Source: Phycisphaerales bacterium
GTDB lineage: Bacteria; Planctomycetota; Phycisphaerae; Phycisphaerales; SM1A02
Reading direction: 5' to 3'
Length of the DNA stretch: 64,000 nt
NCBI GenBank assembly: GCA_022446885.1
Contig: JAKVBU010000015.1
Coordinates: forward strand, 35,891 to 99,890
Shown here one piece after another: positions 34,314 to 43,273 of this stretch; the first letter of the stretch is position 1, and every line of letters starts with the position of its first letter. The notes beneath the pieces were generated by a model. It made no database searches. It had not been told where the DNA came from and saw only the letters and a list, made by a program, of their open reading frames with translations. A program made the translations under genes and the position numbers.

Positions 34314-35551
34314 AGTGTGGCAATGTCGTGCTCGACGTGGCCGACTTGGCAGGCCCAATCGAGTCAGCCACCGATGCACTCGCTCGCTCGAGCCGAGTGG
34401 CGCTCGGCCTTGATCCAAACAGGCCCGTGGTAGGCACTGGACATCAGCCTGGCCTGCATCATGGCGGGCTCATCGTCAAGGACATGGTCGCTCAAGCGCT
34501 GGCCCAGGCACACGGTGGTACAGCCACGCACCTGATGCTGGACACGACAGGCGAGGCGGTCTTCAATGCCCGCATGCCCGTCTGTCGGGGTGGACGATGG
34601 ACTGCCGCCAAGGCATTTGAGGCAACAGAGGGAAGCGGGCCGCTGTGGCAACGATCGAGTGCGCTTGTAGAGACACGAAGGTGCTTTGATGACATCAACT
34701 TGAGCCTGGACCTGAGTGGCTCCGCGCTCGAGCAGGCGAATTCGCTGATGCGCTGCCAATGGGACCGAGCCGGCGTGCACCCGCAGGTGATCCGCAGTTC
34801 CTCGCTGCTGGCAACGCCCGCAGGGGCACATCTGCTGGAAGCGATGGGGCATGATCCGGGCCAATGCGCTGCCTCCTTGGCTCAAGCGATTGCCACAGAG
34901 GGGATCACCGATCTTCAGCCACCTGCCGGCGGCGACGACCCCCAGTTGCCATTGTGGGTCTCACCCACCAGAGGGGGCTCAGCCCGCCGCACCGCTCGAG
35001 CCTCGGATCTCAAGAACGAGTCGATCGTGCTTGAGCCCAAGGCTGTCGTGACGACGGCGCTGATGCGGCTGTGGGTGAGCGATCGGTGGGTGCACGGAAC
35101 CGGCGGTGAGCGTTACGACCGGGTCACCGCCCGATGGGTTCGTGACTGGCTCGGATTGGAACTCGCCCCCGCTAGTTTCGCAACCGCGCACGTTCGGTTG
35201 AGCGATCACAGTTGGCGCGATGCGATGGGGCACGTGGAAGTTGCTCGTCGTGGCGTGCAGCAAGCGCGGCATGATCTTGCCCCTGGCAACCCCTCGCCGC
35301 AGAAGGTGGCGATGCTGAAGGCAATTGAGGGGGAGGCTCGAGGCAGCGCCCCTCGGCGGGCCGCCTTTGACGCAATGCACAAGGCGCTAGCTCAAGGCGC
35401 CAGCCAACGCCGTGATGCGGCCACGGCAGTTCTTGAAGCCGCGATAGAACAGGCGCAATTGCTGCAGCGTCGAGACTGGCCACTTGTGACCCTTCCTCAA
35501 GAGCGATCAACAGCATTGATGCAGGCTGTTGAGGCAGCGATTGAGCGTTGA
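34295..35551 (+). CDS. Unknown protein, possible distant BshC-like
   Basis: A 418-residue cytoplasmic-looking protein. 'VVGTGHQPGLHHGGLIVKDMVAQ' near residue 45 recalls the early motif of BshC (bacillithiol synthesis), and 'LEPKAVVTTALMRLWVSDRWVHGTGGERYDRVT' recalls a second conserved block of that family, but the rest is not convincing. The C-terminal 100 residues are helical and may be a coiled coil. The start is GTG 34295, inside the end of the GT2 gene and without a clear ribosome-binding site, consistent with coupled translation. Function is not assigned. Confidence 0.7.
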   Translation: MPDALLKCGNVVLDVADLAGPIESATDALARSSRVALGLDPNRPVVGTGHQPGLHHGGLIVKDMVAQALAQAHGGTATHLMLDTTGEAVFNARMPVCRGGRWTAAKAFEATEGSGPLWQRSSALVETRRCFDDINLSLDLSGSALEQANSLMRCQWDRAGVHPQVIRSSSLLATPAGAHLLEAMGHDPGQCAASLAQAIATEGITDLQPPAGGDDPQLPLWVSPTRGGSARRTARASDLKNESIVLEPKAVVTTALMRLWVSDRWVHGTGGERYDRVTARWVRDWLGLELAPASFATAHVRLSDHSWRDAMGHVEVARRGVQQARHDLAPGNPSPQKVAMLKAIEGEARGSAPRRAAFDAMHKALAQGASQRRDAATAVLEAAIEQAQLLQRRDWPLVTLPQERSTALMQAVEAAIER

Positions 35552-35559
35552 TTGACGCC

Positions 35560-35588
35560 TGGGGCCTCAGGTCAATGCCTTTTTGCGT
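35560..35588. terminator. Weak hairpin with T-run between convergent genes
   Basis: A short CCTGG/TCAGG-type stem followed about 8 nt later by TTTTT on the plus strand. It is the only terminator-like sequence after the lysS-led run; strength is uncertain. Confidence 0.3.
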
Positions 35589-35626
35589 GACAGTCGCCAC
35601 GCTGGAGACGCAACGGTCGACGGCCC

Positions 35627-37063
35627 TCAGCGGAGTTTCAGCCCGGCTGCCTGCCAGCGAGCCGCGATGGCCTCGTCGGTGCTGACATCGATTCGGGTGC
35701 CGTCGGGCTTGCTCGTCGAAACGGGCCCCCGCCTTGAGACCAGTGTGGTCGAGGGCATGGCATCCATGCCTTCCCAGGTAGAGAGTGTCCAACTGCCGTC
35801 GGGATTGGGCGTCCACTGGTCGCGGCGCAGCAGCAATCGCGGGGCGGCCGAACCTCGGTCCCATGCCGCCCAAGCCGCCATCGGCCCCTCGCGGCGGGGG
35901 GCAAGGTCAGCTAGCAGCCACTCCAGCGGACGAGGCAGCCACCCGCGTGGAACGGCGTTCTCAAAGGGCGCACGTGCGCCGGCGTCGTCTTGTCGGATCA
36001 CAATCAGACGCGATCGAGGTTGCCCTGCTGAGGGGGGTGTTCGAATACCCAGCTCAGTCTCGCTCGCCTGCAGGCCCCGTTGCTTTCGAGTCGAATTGAG
36101 ATACCACTGTTCCTGCAGGCCATCCCAGCTCATCCACATTCGTGCGATCTGATCGAGGTACTTGTCTGCCATCGGGTCGATGGCATAGCGCAGGTGGAGC
36201 GTCACCAGCAGCCCCTCTTCTGCGGTCGATGCGGGCGAAGGTGATGCCGTATCTGGCTTGATGGCGTCAGCCGTGCCGCTTGAGACCGTCAAGGTGCCAA
36301 AGCCCACCTCCTGCTGGCCGCCTTCGCTGGTGGGACGCCAGATACGGAGCACTCGACGCAGCCCAATGAGCGACTCCAAGCGGTGTCGGTCAATCGTCTG
36401 CATGATCTGCAGGCCCCGGTCGATGGCAGCGTTGGCGCCTGCGAGCGCCTCGGGGGTGTCTGTTGGGGTGATCGACTCGAAGATGGAGTCGATTGCACTG
36501 CGGGCCAGAGGCATCTTGGCAGGGGTCGTAACGCCGGTAAACAGCATGACTTGGCCGTCGGTGCGGGGAATGGCCAGCCATCCGAAGACCACCTGCGGGC
36601 CATCGGAGAGCGTCTGCTGTACCCAGGCCTCCTGCGCGTCTCGTCCGTGCACCTTGTTCGCCCTGCGGTCAATGATGTCGGCCTGTTCGGCGCTCCCGAG
36701 GGCCTCGGGTCCGAGAATCACGGCCTTTGCAGGATTCCATGGGCTGCCAGCCGCAACTTCAGAGGCCGACAGGGGTGGGGCCTCAACAATCTCCGCCCGC
36801 ACACTCCAAGCGGGCGATTCGCTTCCATCGCGGAGCATGAGGTGGGGCGCTGACTCGGTGGGTCGATGCACAACTCGGGTGCGGCGAGGCACCTGGAAGG
36901 CGGCTCCAAGTGGATCAAGCATCACCCAGACGTGCCCCGGATTTGCCTCGGGTAGGACCAGAGCGGCAGGCTCTGGATCTGCCGGCGCAGGCTGGGCCAC
37001 AGCAGGAGAACCCGTCCACAGCATCAGGAGCACGGCGGGGCAGAATCGACACATTTGGCGCAT
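35627..37063 (-). CDS. Hypothetical exported protein
   Basis: A 478-residue protein with a signal peptide (basic start, 'FCPAVLLMLWTG', cleavage near 'AVAQ'). The mature part starts with a Pro/Ala-rich linker. No enzyme motif is found; several stretches ('HVWVMLDPLGAAFQVPRR', 'DGSWTLSTWEGMDAMPSTTLVSRRGP') look like extended beta structure. The start at 37063 is chosen from the signal peptide; GGGAGG lies about 11 nt upstream and M at 37054 is an alternative. A longer frame reaches 37252 through the ribosomal promoter and is rejected. Divergent from the ribosomal operon. Confidence 0.7.
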   Translation of the reverse strand: MRQMCRFCPAVLLMLWTGSPAVAQPAPADPEPAALVLPEANPGHVWVMLDPLGAAFQVPRRTRVVHRPTESAPHLMLRDGSESPAWSVRAEIVEAPPLSASEVAAGSPWNPAKAVILGPEALGSAEQADIIDRRANKVHGRDAQEAWVQQTLSDGPQVVFGWLAIPRTDGQVMLFTGVTTPAKMPLARSAIDSIFESITPTDTPEALAGANAAIDRGLQIMQTIDRHRLESLIGLRRVLRIWRPTSEGGQQEVGFGTLTVSSGTADAIKPDTASPSPASTAEEGLLVTLHLRYAIDPMADKYLDQIARMWMSWDGLQEQWYLNSTRKQRGLQASETELGIRTPPSAGQPRSRLIVIRQDDAGARAPFENAVPRGWLPRPLEWLLADLAPRREGPMAAWAAWDRGSAAPRLLLRRDQWTPNPDGSWTLSTWEGMDAMPSTTLVSRRGPVSTSKPDGTRIDVSTDEAIAARWQAAGLKLR

Positions 37064-37106
37064 CAAAGGAGGGTACCTCCCAGCGTGTAGATATGGCCTC
37101 AAGCGG

Positions 37107-37134
37107 TTGACATTGACGGTGGGGTCTCTAGAAT
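37107..37134 (+). promoter_or_regulatory. Sigma-70-type promoter of the S10-spc-alpha operon
   Basis: TTGACA (37107-37112), a 16-nt spacer and TAGAAT (37129-37134). This is the best match to the vegetative consensus in the window. Transcription should start near 37141, giving a leader of about 92 nt before rpsJ. Confidence 0.8.
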
Positions 37135-37145
37135 CCTCGGTTCGC

Positions 37146-37165
37146 GCCCCGTTATGTGACGGGGC
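37146..37165 (+). promoter_or_regulatory. Hairpin in the S10-operon leader
   Basis: GCCCCGT pairs with ACGGGGC around a 6-nt loop, at the very 5' end of the predicted leader. In other bacteria the S10 leader is the target of L4 feedback control; whether this hairpin does that is unknown. Confidence 0.45.
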
Positions 37166-37232
37166 TTGACACGTCGAGGAGCGAGGATCGCGGCACCCCT
37201 GTGTGCACCGGTCCAGAGAGTTTCGAGTTCCG

Positions 37233-37532
37233 ATGAAGATTCGCATCCGCATGGAAGCCTACGACCACCAGGCGCTGGACGCATCGGCGAAAGAAATCGT
37301 CGATCACGCCAAGCGAACTGGTGCCCGCGTTGCTGGTCCAGTCCCGCTGCCGACCCGCCGGGAAATCTACACCGTGAACCGCTCCACCTTCGTGAACAAG
37401 AAGTCACGCGAGCAGTTCGAGATCCGCACGCACAAGCGGATCATCGACATCTCTGAACCCAACGCCCGTACGGTCGAGTCGCTCAATCGTCTCGTCGTGC
37501 CCGCCGGCGTCTTCGTGAAGATCAAGGCTTGA
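37233..37532 (+). CDS. rpsJ: Ribosomal protein S10
   Basis: A 99-residue small-subunit head protein, also able to act in antitermination with NusB. It contains '[21 protein letters not shown]', the loop '[17 protein letters not shown]' and '[10 protein letters not shown]'. The ATG at 37233 fits the normal N-terminus; the frame extends 30 nt upstream to a GTG. It is the first gene of the ribosomal block, followed 8 nt later by rplC. Confidence 0.98.
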   Translation: MKIRIRMEAYDHQALDASAKEIVDHAKRTGARVAGPVPLPTRREIYTVNRSTFVNKKSREQFEIRTHKRIIDISEPNARTVESLNRLVVPAGVFVKIKA

Positions 37533-37540
37533 GGTCGACC

Positions 37541-38212
37541 ATGAACGCGCTCATCGGACGCAAGATCGGCATGACTCGCTTCTTCACCGAAGATGGTGAG
37601 AACGTTCCCGTCACTGTCATTCAGGCTGGTCCCTGTGTCGTTACGCAGGTCAAGACCGAAGAGGCTGACGGATACAACGCTGTGCAGTTGGGGTTCGAAG
37701 ACGTCAAGCCCAGACGAAGCACCATGCCTGTCATCGGTCATGACCATCGCGCCGGATCCGGCCCGCTGGCTGTGCATCGTGAATTCCGCTCCGACGACAT
37801 CGACGTGGAGTTGGGCGACAAACTTGATGTTTCATGCATGGCGGAGACGAAGTTCGTTGACGTCATCGGAACGAGCAAGGGCAAGGGCTTCCAAGGTGTG
37901 ATGAAGCGTCACAACTTCCGCGGCCTCGAAGCCAGCCACGGCGTGAAGCGAAAGCACCGCCATCCCGGTTCCATCGGTGGCCACAGTGCCAATCTGGGAA
38001 CCGGCCCCAAGATCAAGAAGGGCAAGCGCATGGGCGGCCGCATGGGCGGCGAGCGGGTCACCGTTCGCTCTCTGCAGGTGGTCGGCGTTGATGCCCAGAA
38101 GAATCTGATCCTCGTGAAGGGCCCCGTCCCGGGTCCTGCAGACGGCATCGTGATGGTCCGCGAAGCCGTTCGTCTCTACAAGACCAAAGCGAGGATCGCG
38201 AAGGCCGGATGA
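37541..38212 (+). CDS. rplC: Ribosomal protein L3
   Basis: A 223-residue large-subunit protein that helps organise the peptidyl-transferase region. 'LIGRKIGMTRFF', 'GKGFQGVMKRHNFRGLEASHGVKRKHRHPGSIG' split over residues 110-145 and 'GGERVTVRSLQVVGVD' are typical. The ATG 37541 has GAGG at 37531; an in-frame start lies 12 nt upstream. It is followed by an unusually long 138-nt gap before rplD. Confidence 0.98.
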   Translation: MNALIGRKIGMTRFFTEDGENVPVTVIQAGPCVVTQVKTEEADGYNAVQLGFEDVKPRRSTMPVIGHDHRAGSGPLAVHREFRSDDIDVELGDKLDVSCMAETKFVDVIGTSKGKGFQGVMKRHNFRGLEASHGVKRKHRHPGSIGGHSANLGTGPKIKKGKRMGGRMGGERVTVRSLQVVGVDAQKNLILVKGPVPGPADGIVMVREAVRLYKTKARIAKAG

Positions 38213-38350
38213 CTGCACGGGTGTTGCCCGTGACAACTCAGACGACGCCGAGTCGAGGTGTTGCCGATTCGTTCGACGCGAACGGAGCACTAGGCGAAAC
38301 CGGGCCCGAGCCTGCTGAACATCAGCGAATGGGCCCAACAGGTGTGACTC
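38213..38350 (+). other. 138-nt rplC-rplD spacer
   Basis: No gene is seen. Short hairpins occur (CACGGG/CCCGTG at the start, GTTCG/CGAAC in the middle, two GGGCCC blocks near the end). All other gaps in the block are short, so this may hold a regulatory or processing site; there is no promoter with a clear match. Confidence 0.4.
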
Positions 38351-39007
38351 ATGATTGAACTCCCCGTTCTTGACAACTCGGGTAAGCAGATTGATGCCCT
38401 CAGCATCGACGAGAGCCAGCTTGGCAGCGAGGTCCGCCCCGCTCTGCTCAAGCAGGCCTACGTGATGTTCCACGCCAACCGGCGTCAGGGCAGCGCTCGC
38501 ACGAAGAGCCGCGGCATGGTCGAAGGCTCAACTCGAAAGCTGTATCGCCAGAAAGGCACCGGCAACGCCCGTGCTGGTTCCGTTCGTACGCCGATTCGTT
38601 CCGGCGGTGGTGTCACGTTCGCCAAGGACAAGGACACCGGCAAGTGGCGTCAGCGCATGCCTCGCAAGATGCGTCGGCTGGCCAACCGCAATGCCCTGCT
38701 GGCGAAACTTGTAGATGGTGAGGTCAAGTGCATCGACTCGCTCGATCTCGACGCACCTCGCACCAAGGACATGAAGAACATCCTCGATGCCTGCGGCATC
38801 GATCGCACCTGTCTGGTGGCCTTGTCGCTCGACCAGCGGGATGCAGCCCTTTCGGCCCGCAACATCGATCACGTCCGCACGATCCGGATCGACCAGCTCA
38901 ACGCCTTTGAGTTGCTCAACCACCGCTACCTCGTGGTGGACAAGGCCACGCTGGAGTCCTTTCTGGACGGCAGCGCCTTCAACGCCGACGGAAAGGATGC
39001 CGCCTGA
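38351..39007 (+). CDS. rplD: Ribosomal protein L4
   Basis: A 218-residue protein that lines the nascent-chain exit tunnel and in many bacteria represses the S10 operon. The tunnel-loop region 'GSARTKSRGMVEGSTRKLYRQKGTGNARAGSVRTP' spans about residues 45-82 and is complete. The Rossmann-like C-terminal part 'RNIDHVRTIRIDQLNAFELLNHRYLV' is normal. Its stop overlaps the rplW start by one base. Confidence 0.97.
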   Translation: MIELPVLDNSGKQIDALSIDESQLGSEVRPALLKQAYVMFHANRRQGSARTKSRGMVEGSTRKLYRQKGTGNARAGSVRTPIRSGGGVTFAKDKDTGKWRQRMPRKMRRLANRNALLAKLVDGEVKCIDSLDLDAPRTKDMKNILDACGIDRTCLVALSLDQRDAALSARNIDHVRTIRIDQLNAFELLNHRYLVVDKATLESFLDGSAFNADGKDAA

Positions 39008-39285
39008 TGCATGCCACGGAAGTCATCCGCAAGCCGCTCGTGACCGAGAAGACGACCTTCGCCTCTTCGGCCCACAATCGCTACGCCTTCGAGGTCGCTC
39101 CCGGAGCTCGCAAGCCTGAGATCCGCAAGGCGATCGAAGACCTCTACGGCGTTCGCGTCGTTGATGTCGCCGTCCAGAACCGCAAGGGCCGCATGCGACG
39201 CAATCGCAACGGCGCCTGGAAGACGTCGGACGTGAAGCGTGCCATCGTCAAGGTTCACCCGGAGGATCGAATCGAACTCTTCTGA
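39007..39285 (+). CDS. rplW: Ribosomal protein L23
   Basis: A 92-residue exit-tunnel protein and docking site for trigger factor and SRP. 'VIRKPLVTEKTTFASSAHNRYAFEV' and 'VVDVAVQNRKGR' fit. It is slightly shorter than the E. coli protein. The ATG overlaps the rplD stop (TGATG). Confidence 0.97.
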   Translation: MHATEVIRKPLVTEKTTFASSAHNRYAFEVAPGARKPEIRKAIEDLYGVRVVDVAVQNRKGRMRRNRNGAWKTSDVKRAIVKVHPEDRIELF

Positions 39286-39311
39286 TTCCTGATCGGAGAG
39301 GACCACTACCT

Positions 39312-40166
39312 ATGCCCATTCGACACTACAAGCCGACCACACCCGGACGACGCGGCGCCAGCGTGAATCTCCACGCCGAGGTGACGCGATCGACGCCCGA
39401 GAAGTCGCTGCTCAAGCCGCTCAAGAAGACCGGCGGCCGCAACAATCAGGGCAAGATCACGGTGCAGGGTCGCGGTGGCGGCCACAAGCGTCGGTACCGC
39501 GTCATTGATTTCCGTCGCACCAAGCTCGACATGCCCGCCGTGGTCCAGAGCATTGAGTACGACCCCAACCGCAGTGCCCACATCGCGCTGGTCCAGTACG
39601 AAGATGGTGAGAAGCGATACATCCTGTCCCCCAAGGGGCTGGAGGTTGGTGCGACCATCGTCTCATCGGACACCGCCATCGATCCCACGCCAGGTGTGTG
39701 CATGCCGCTGTCATGCATCCCCACCGGCCAGACAGTGCACAACATCGAGTTCGAGCCGGGCAAGGGTGGCAAACTCTGCCGCAGTGCCGGATCTGGCGCC
39801 CGACTGACGAACAAGGAAGGCCGATGGGCCACTTTGGTTCTGCCCTCGGGCGAGATTCGACAGGTCTCGGTCAACTGTCGGGCCACGATTGGCGCCATCG
39901 GCAACTCTGATCACGGCCTCGTGAAACTCGGCAAGGCGGGCCGCAACCGCTGGCTGGGTCGTCGGCCCAAGACGCGTGGTGTGGCAAAGAACCACAACGA
40001 TCACCCGCTGGGCGGTGGTGACGGTAAGTCCAAGGGCGGTCGTGAGCCGGCCAGTGCTTCGGGCACCAAGTCCAAGGGCGGCCGCACGCGGCAGCGCAAC
40101 AAGTGGTCGAACGATCGAATTCTCCGTCGCCGTCGCAGCAAGCGATACGGCCAACTGAAGCTCTGA
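39312..40166 (+). CDS. rplB: Ribosomal protein L2
   Basis: A 284-residue core protein near the peptidyl-transferase centre. '[22 protein letters not shown]' and '[15 protein letters not shown]' are standard. In the normally invariant C-terminal loop (VAMNPVDHPHGGGEG in most bacteria) this protein reads '[15 protein letters not shown]': the key His of 'DHP' is kept but the second His is Leu. A Ser/Lys/Gly-rich insertion follows. Confidence 0.97.
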   Translation: MPIRHYKPTTPGRRGASVNLHAEVTRSTPEKSLLKPLKKTGGRNNQGKITVQGRGGGHKRRYRVIDFRRTKLDMPAVVQSIEYDPNRSAHIALVQYEDGEKRYILSPKGLEVGATIVSSDTAIDPTPGVCMPLSCIPTGQTVHNIEFEPGKGGKLCRSAGSGARLTNKEGRWATLVLPSGEIRQVSVNCRATIGAIGNSDHGLVKLGKAGRNRWLGRRPKTRGVAKNHNDHPLGGGDGKSKGGREPASASGTKSKGGRTRQRNKWSNDRILRRRRSKRYGQLKL

Positions 40167-40182
40167 CCAGAAAGGACCCCAG

Positions 40183-40467
40183 ATGGGACGCTCACTGAAA
40201 AAGGGACCTTTCGTCAACGAGAAGTTGTACAGCAAGGTCATGGCACAGGAAGAGGCCGGCAGCCGTCAGCCAATCAAGACTTGGGCACGTGCTTGCACGG
40301 TCGTGCCGGAGTTCATCGGTCACACCTTCCTGGTGCACAACGGCCGTACGTTCAACGAGGTCTTCGTGACCGAGGACATGGTGGGCCACAAGCTCGGCGA
40401 GTTCTCGATCACCCGCACCTTCCGCGGGCACACGAACAAGAAGGAGGGCATCAAGTCGGGTCGCTGA
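40183..40467 (+). CDS. rpsS: Ribosomal protein S19
   Basis: A 94-residue small-subunit head protein. '[14 protein letters not shown]', '[24 protein letters not shown]' and '[16 protein letters not shown]' are typical. AAAGGA lies about 8 nt before the ATG. Confidence 0.97.
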   Translation: MGRSLKKGPFVNEKLYSKVMAQEEAGSRQPIKTWARACTVVPEFIGHTFLVHNGRTFNEVFVTEDMVGHKLGEFSITRTFRGHTNKKEGIKSGR

Positions 40468-40485
40468 CCCGCGGTGCATCCAGCC

Positions 40486-40818
40486 ATGTCGTTTGCAGCC
40501 AGTCACAGATTCGCTCGTATCTCGCCTCGCAAGGCGCGTCTCGTTTCAGGTCTCATCAGTGGGATGCCCATCGATGACGCCATGAACGAGCTCGAGTTTT
40601 CCAAGAAGCGCGCCGCCTGGTACCTCAAGGCGGTGCTCAAGAGCGCCATCGCCAACGCTGAAGAGCAGGAGGCCGACGTCTCCTCCCTCTTTGTGTCGCG
40701 CAGCTGGGTCGATGAAGGCCCTGTCATGAAGCGTTTCCACCCCAAGGATCGCGGCCGGGCGCACCCCATCCGCAAGCCATCCAGCCACCTGCACGTGGTG
40801 CTCGAGGAGAAGGGCTGA
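40486..40818 (+). CDS. rplV: Ribosomal protein L22
   Basis: A 110-residue protein whose beta-hairpin reaches into the exit tunnel. 'SHRFARISPRKARLVSGLISG' and 'DEGPVMKRFHPKDRGRAHPIRKPSSHLHVVL' are diagnostic. The start is ATG 40486; a GTG at 40474 is in frame, and neither has a strong ribosome-binding site, so coupling to rpsS is likely. Confidence 0.95.
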   Translation: MSFAASHRFARISPRKARLVSGLISGMPIDDAMNELEFSKKRAAWYLKAVLKSAIANAEEQEADVSSLFVSRSWVDEGPVMKRFHPKDRGRAHPIRKPSSHLHVVLEEKG

Positions 40819-40822
40819 ACAT

Positions 40823-41527
40823 ATGGGTCAGAAAGTCCATCCATTCGGCTTCAGAGTCGGCGTCACCGAGGCGCACAAGTCCCGTTGGTATGCCCCCAAG
40901 GCGCTCTTTGCAGAGTTGCTGGTTGAGGACTACCGCATCCGCGAATACGTGGACAAGCGACTCAACCGCACGCCTCCCTTCGCGGCCGTGTCCGACATTC
41001 ACATCGAACGCACCCGTGAAGAGTTGACGGTGATCGTGAAGACAGCCCGTCCCGGCCTGGTCATCGGTCCCAAGGGGTCGGAGATCGAGAAGCTGACCAA
41101 CGATCTGCAGGTGCTCACCGGTCGTAAGGCCGCCGTGAAGATCCTCGAAATTCGCAGCCCTGACACCAACGCGGTGCTCGTGGGTGAGTCGATCGCTGAG
41201 CAGATGAAGAAGCGTGGCAACTTCCGCCGCATGCTCAAGCAGCGTTGTGAGGCCGCCATGCAGGCTGGTGCCAAGGGCATCCGTATTCAGGTTTCGGGCC
41301 GTCTGGGCGGCGCCGAAATGTCGCGGAAGTTCGTGACCCGAGAAGGGTCCATTCCGCTGTCCACACTGCAGGCGGAAGTGGATTACGCCTGTGTCGAGAG
41401 CAACACGACCTACGGCGTCATCGGCGTCAAGGTCTGGATCTACAAGGGCATGTATACGGATGCCGACGAAGACCCGGCAACGACCCGCGCCGCCGGTGGT
41501 CGTGCCCGCGCCCGAGGGCGCCGCTGA
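40823..41527 (+). CDS. rpsC: Ribosomal protein S3
   Basis: A 234-residue small-subunit protein at the mRNA entry channel. 'MGQKVHPFGFRVGVTEAHKSRW', the KH-domain 'ARPGLVIGPKGSEIEKL' and 'KGIRIQVSGRLGGAEMSR' are present. The C-terminus carries a short Arg/Gly-rich tail. Confidence 0.98.
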   Translation: MGQKVHPFGFRVGVTEAHKSRWYAPKALFAELLVEDYRIREYVDKRLNRTPPFAAVSDIHIERTREELTVIVKTARPGLVIGPKGSEIEKLTNDLQVLTGRKAAVKILEIRSPDTNAVLVGESIAEQMKKRGNFRRMLKQRCEAAMQAGAKGIRIQVSGRLGGAEMSRKFVTREGSIPLSTLQAEVDYACVESNTTYGVIGVKVWIYKGMYTDADEDPATTRAAGGRARARGRR

Positions 41528-41553
41528 GTCGCACCGCGACAGGAGACTGATCG

Positions 41554-41973
<420 letters not shown>

Positions 41974-41988
41974 GGCCGGAGGTGAACC

Positions 41989-42195
41989 ATGGACATGCGT
42001 GAAATCAGAAAGCTGGGCGACGACGAGATCGACATCGAGGTCGAGCGCTTGCGCCGTCGCCTGTTTGAACTGCGTACCCAGATGGTGACAGAGAAGATCC
42101 AGAACACATCTCAGTTCGGTGTTGCGAAGAAGACCATCGCACGCCTTTTGACTGAGAAGCGAGCCCGCTCGATGGCGGGTTCAGCGGCGGAATGA
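41989..42195 (+). CDS. rpmC: Ribosomal protein L29
   Basis: A 68-residue two-helix protein at the tunnel exit. 'EIRKLGDDEIDIEVERLRRRLFELR' and the second helix 'FGVAKKTIARLLTEK' fit. CGGAGG precedes the ATG at 7 nt. Confidence 0.95.
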   Translation: MDMREIRKLGDDEIDIEVERLRRRLFELRTQMVTEKIQNTSQFGVAKKTIARLLTEKRARSMAGSAAE

Positions 42196-42210
42196 TTCGG
42201 AGTTGATGAC

Positions 42211-42492
42211 GTGGCACACCTGAAGGAAATCGTGATTCCCGAGAACGCCCCTCGCCGAACCGGCGTGGTGTCTTCCGCCAAGCGTGACAAGTCGTGCAAG
42301 GTCGAGATCAACTATCTCGTCAAGCACGACAAGTACGGCAAGTACGTCCGCCGTCGGACGGTGCTGCAGGTTCATGACGCCGACAACACCGCGTCGTTGG
42401 GAGACACCGTCGAAGTGGCCGAGTGTCGACCCATTTCCAAGACGAAGTCCTGGGTACTTACCCGGGTCGTCGAGAAGGCCCCCGAGGCCTGA
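42211..42492 (+). CDS. rpsQ: Ribosomal protein S17
   Basis: A 93-residue OB-fold protein with a GTG start and CGGAG about 9 nt upstream. '[34 protein letters not shown]' spans the OB core and '[27 protein letters not shown]' the C-terminal half, both typical. Confidence 0.97.
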   Translation: MAHLKEIVIPENAPRRTGVVSSAKRDKSCKVEINYLVKHDKYGKYVRRRTVLQVHDADNTASLGDTVEVAECRPISKTKSWVLTRVVEKAPEA

Positions 42493-42516
42493 ACCGGTAC
42501 GTCCGGAGACTGAGCA

Positions 42517-42900
42517 ATGATCCAGAAGGAATCCCAACTCGAGGTCGCGGACAACAGCGGCGCCAAGATGGTCAAGGTCATCGGCGTCGTGGGTGGTTCC
42601 ACGGCTCGGGCGAGAAAGACACGGCGAACCGCCGGAATCGGCGACACCATCGTGTGCTCGGTGAAGAAGGCGCTGCCAAACTCGGCGGTCAAGCCTGGCG
42701 ACATCGTGCGTGCCGTGATCGTTCGAACGAAGTACCCCACTCGCCGTGATGACGGCTCGTACGTTCGATTCGACTCGAACGCCTGCGTGCTGCTCAAGGA
42801 AGGCAACCCCCAGGGCACCCGCATCTTCGGTGCGGTCGCCCGTGAACTGCGTGAGCGCAACTACATGAAGATCGTGTCGCTCGCGTCGGAGGTGATCTGA
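42517..42900 (+). CDS. rplN: Ribosomal protein L14
   Basis: A 127-residue protein at the subunit interface. '[24 protein letters not shown]', '[21 protein letters not shown]' and '[28 protein letters not shown]' are diagnostic. Its stop overlaps the rplX start by one base. Confidence 0.98.
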   Translation: MIQKESQLEVADNSGAKMVKVIGVVGGSTARARKTRRTAGIGDTIVCSVKKALPNSAVKPGDIVRAVIVRTKYPTRRDDGSYVRFDSNACVLLKEGNPQGTRIFGAVARELRERNYMKIVSLASEVI

Positions 42901-43232
42901 TGGCAAGACACGTACGAAAGGGTGACACCGTCATCGTGACCGCGGGCAATGACCGTGGCGTCATCGGCGAGGTGCTTCGGGTAATCCCCAAGCAAGACCG
43001 TGTCGTCGTGCAGGGCGTCAACGTGCGGACCAAGCACGTCAAGCCCACACAGCAGAATCCCAAGGGTGGCCTCCTGCGACAGGAGATGCCAATCCACATC
43101 AGCAACGTGAGCCCCGCCGTTGATGGCAAGGCCTCTCGCGTTCGATTCGAGACTCGCGAGGACGGATCCAAGGTCCGTGTCGCAGTTCGTGGCGGAAAGG
43201 AACTTGGCGCGATCCGCGGCCCTCGTGGCTGA
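42900..43232 (+). CDS. rplX: Ribosomal protein L24
   Basis: A 110-residue assembly-initiator protein. The KOW motif region 'RKGDTVIVTAGNDRGVIGEVLRV', 'GVNVRTKHVKPTQQNPKGGLLRQE' and 'PIHISNVSP' are clear. The ATG overlaps the rplN stop (TGATG). Confidence 0.97.
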   Translation: MARHVRKGDTVIVTAGNDRGVIGEVLRVIPKQDRVVVQGVNVRTKHVKPTQQNPKGGLLRQEMPIHISNVSPAVDGKASRVRFETREDGSKVRVAVRGGKELGAIRGPRG

Positions 43233-43273
43233 CCCACCCGGGTTGATCGGATCCGTATCAGGAGCAGGTTGCA

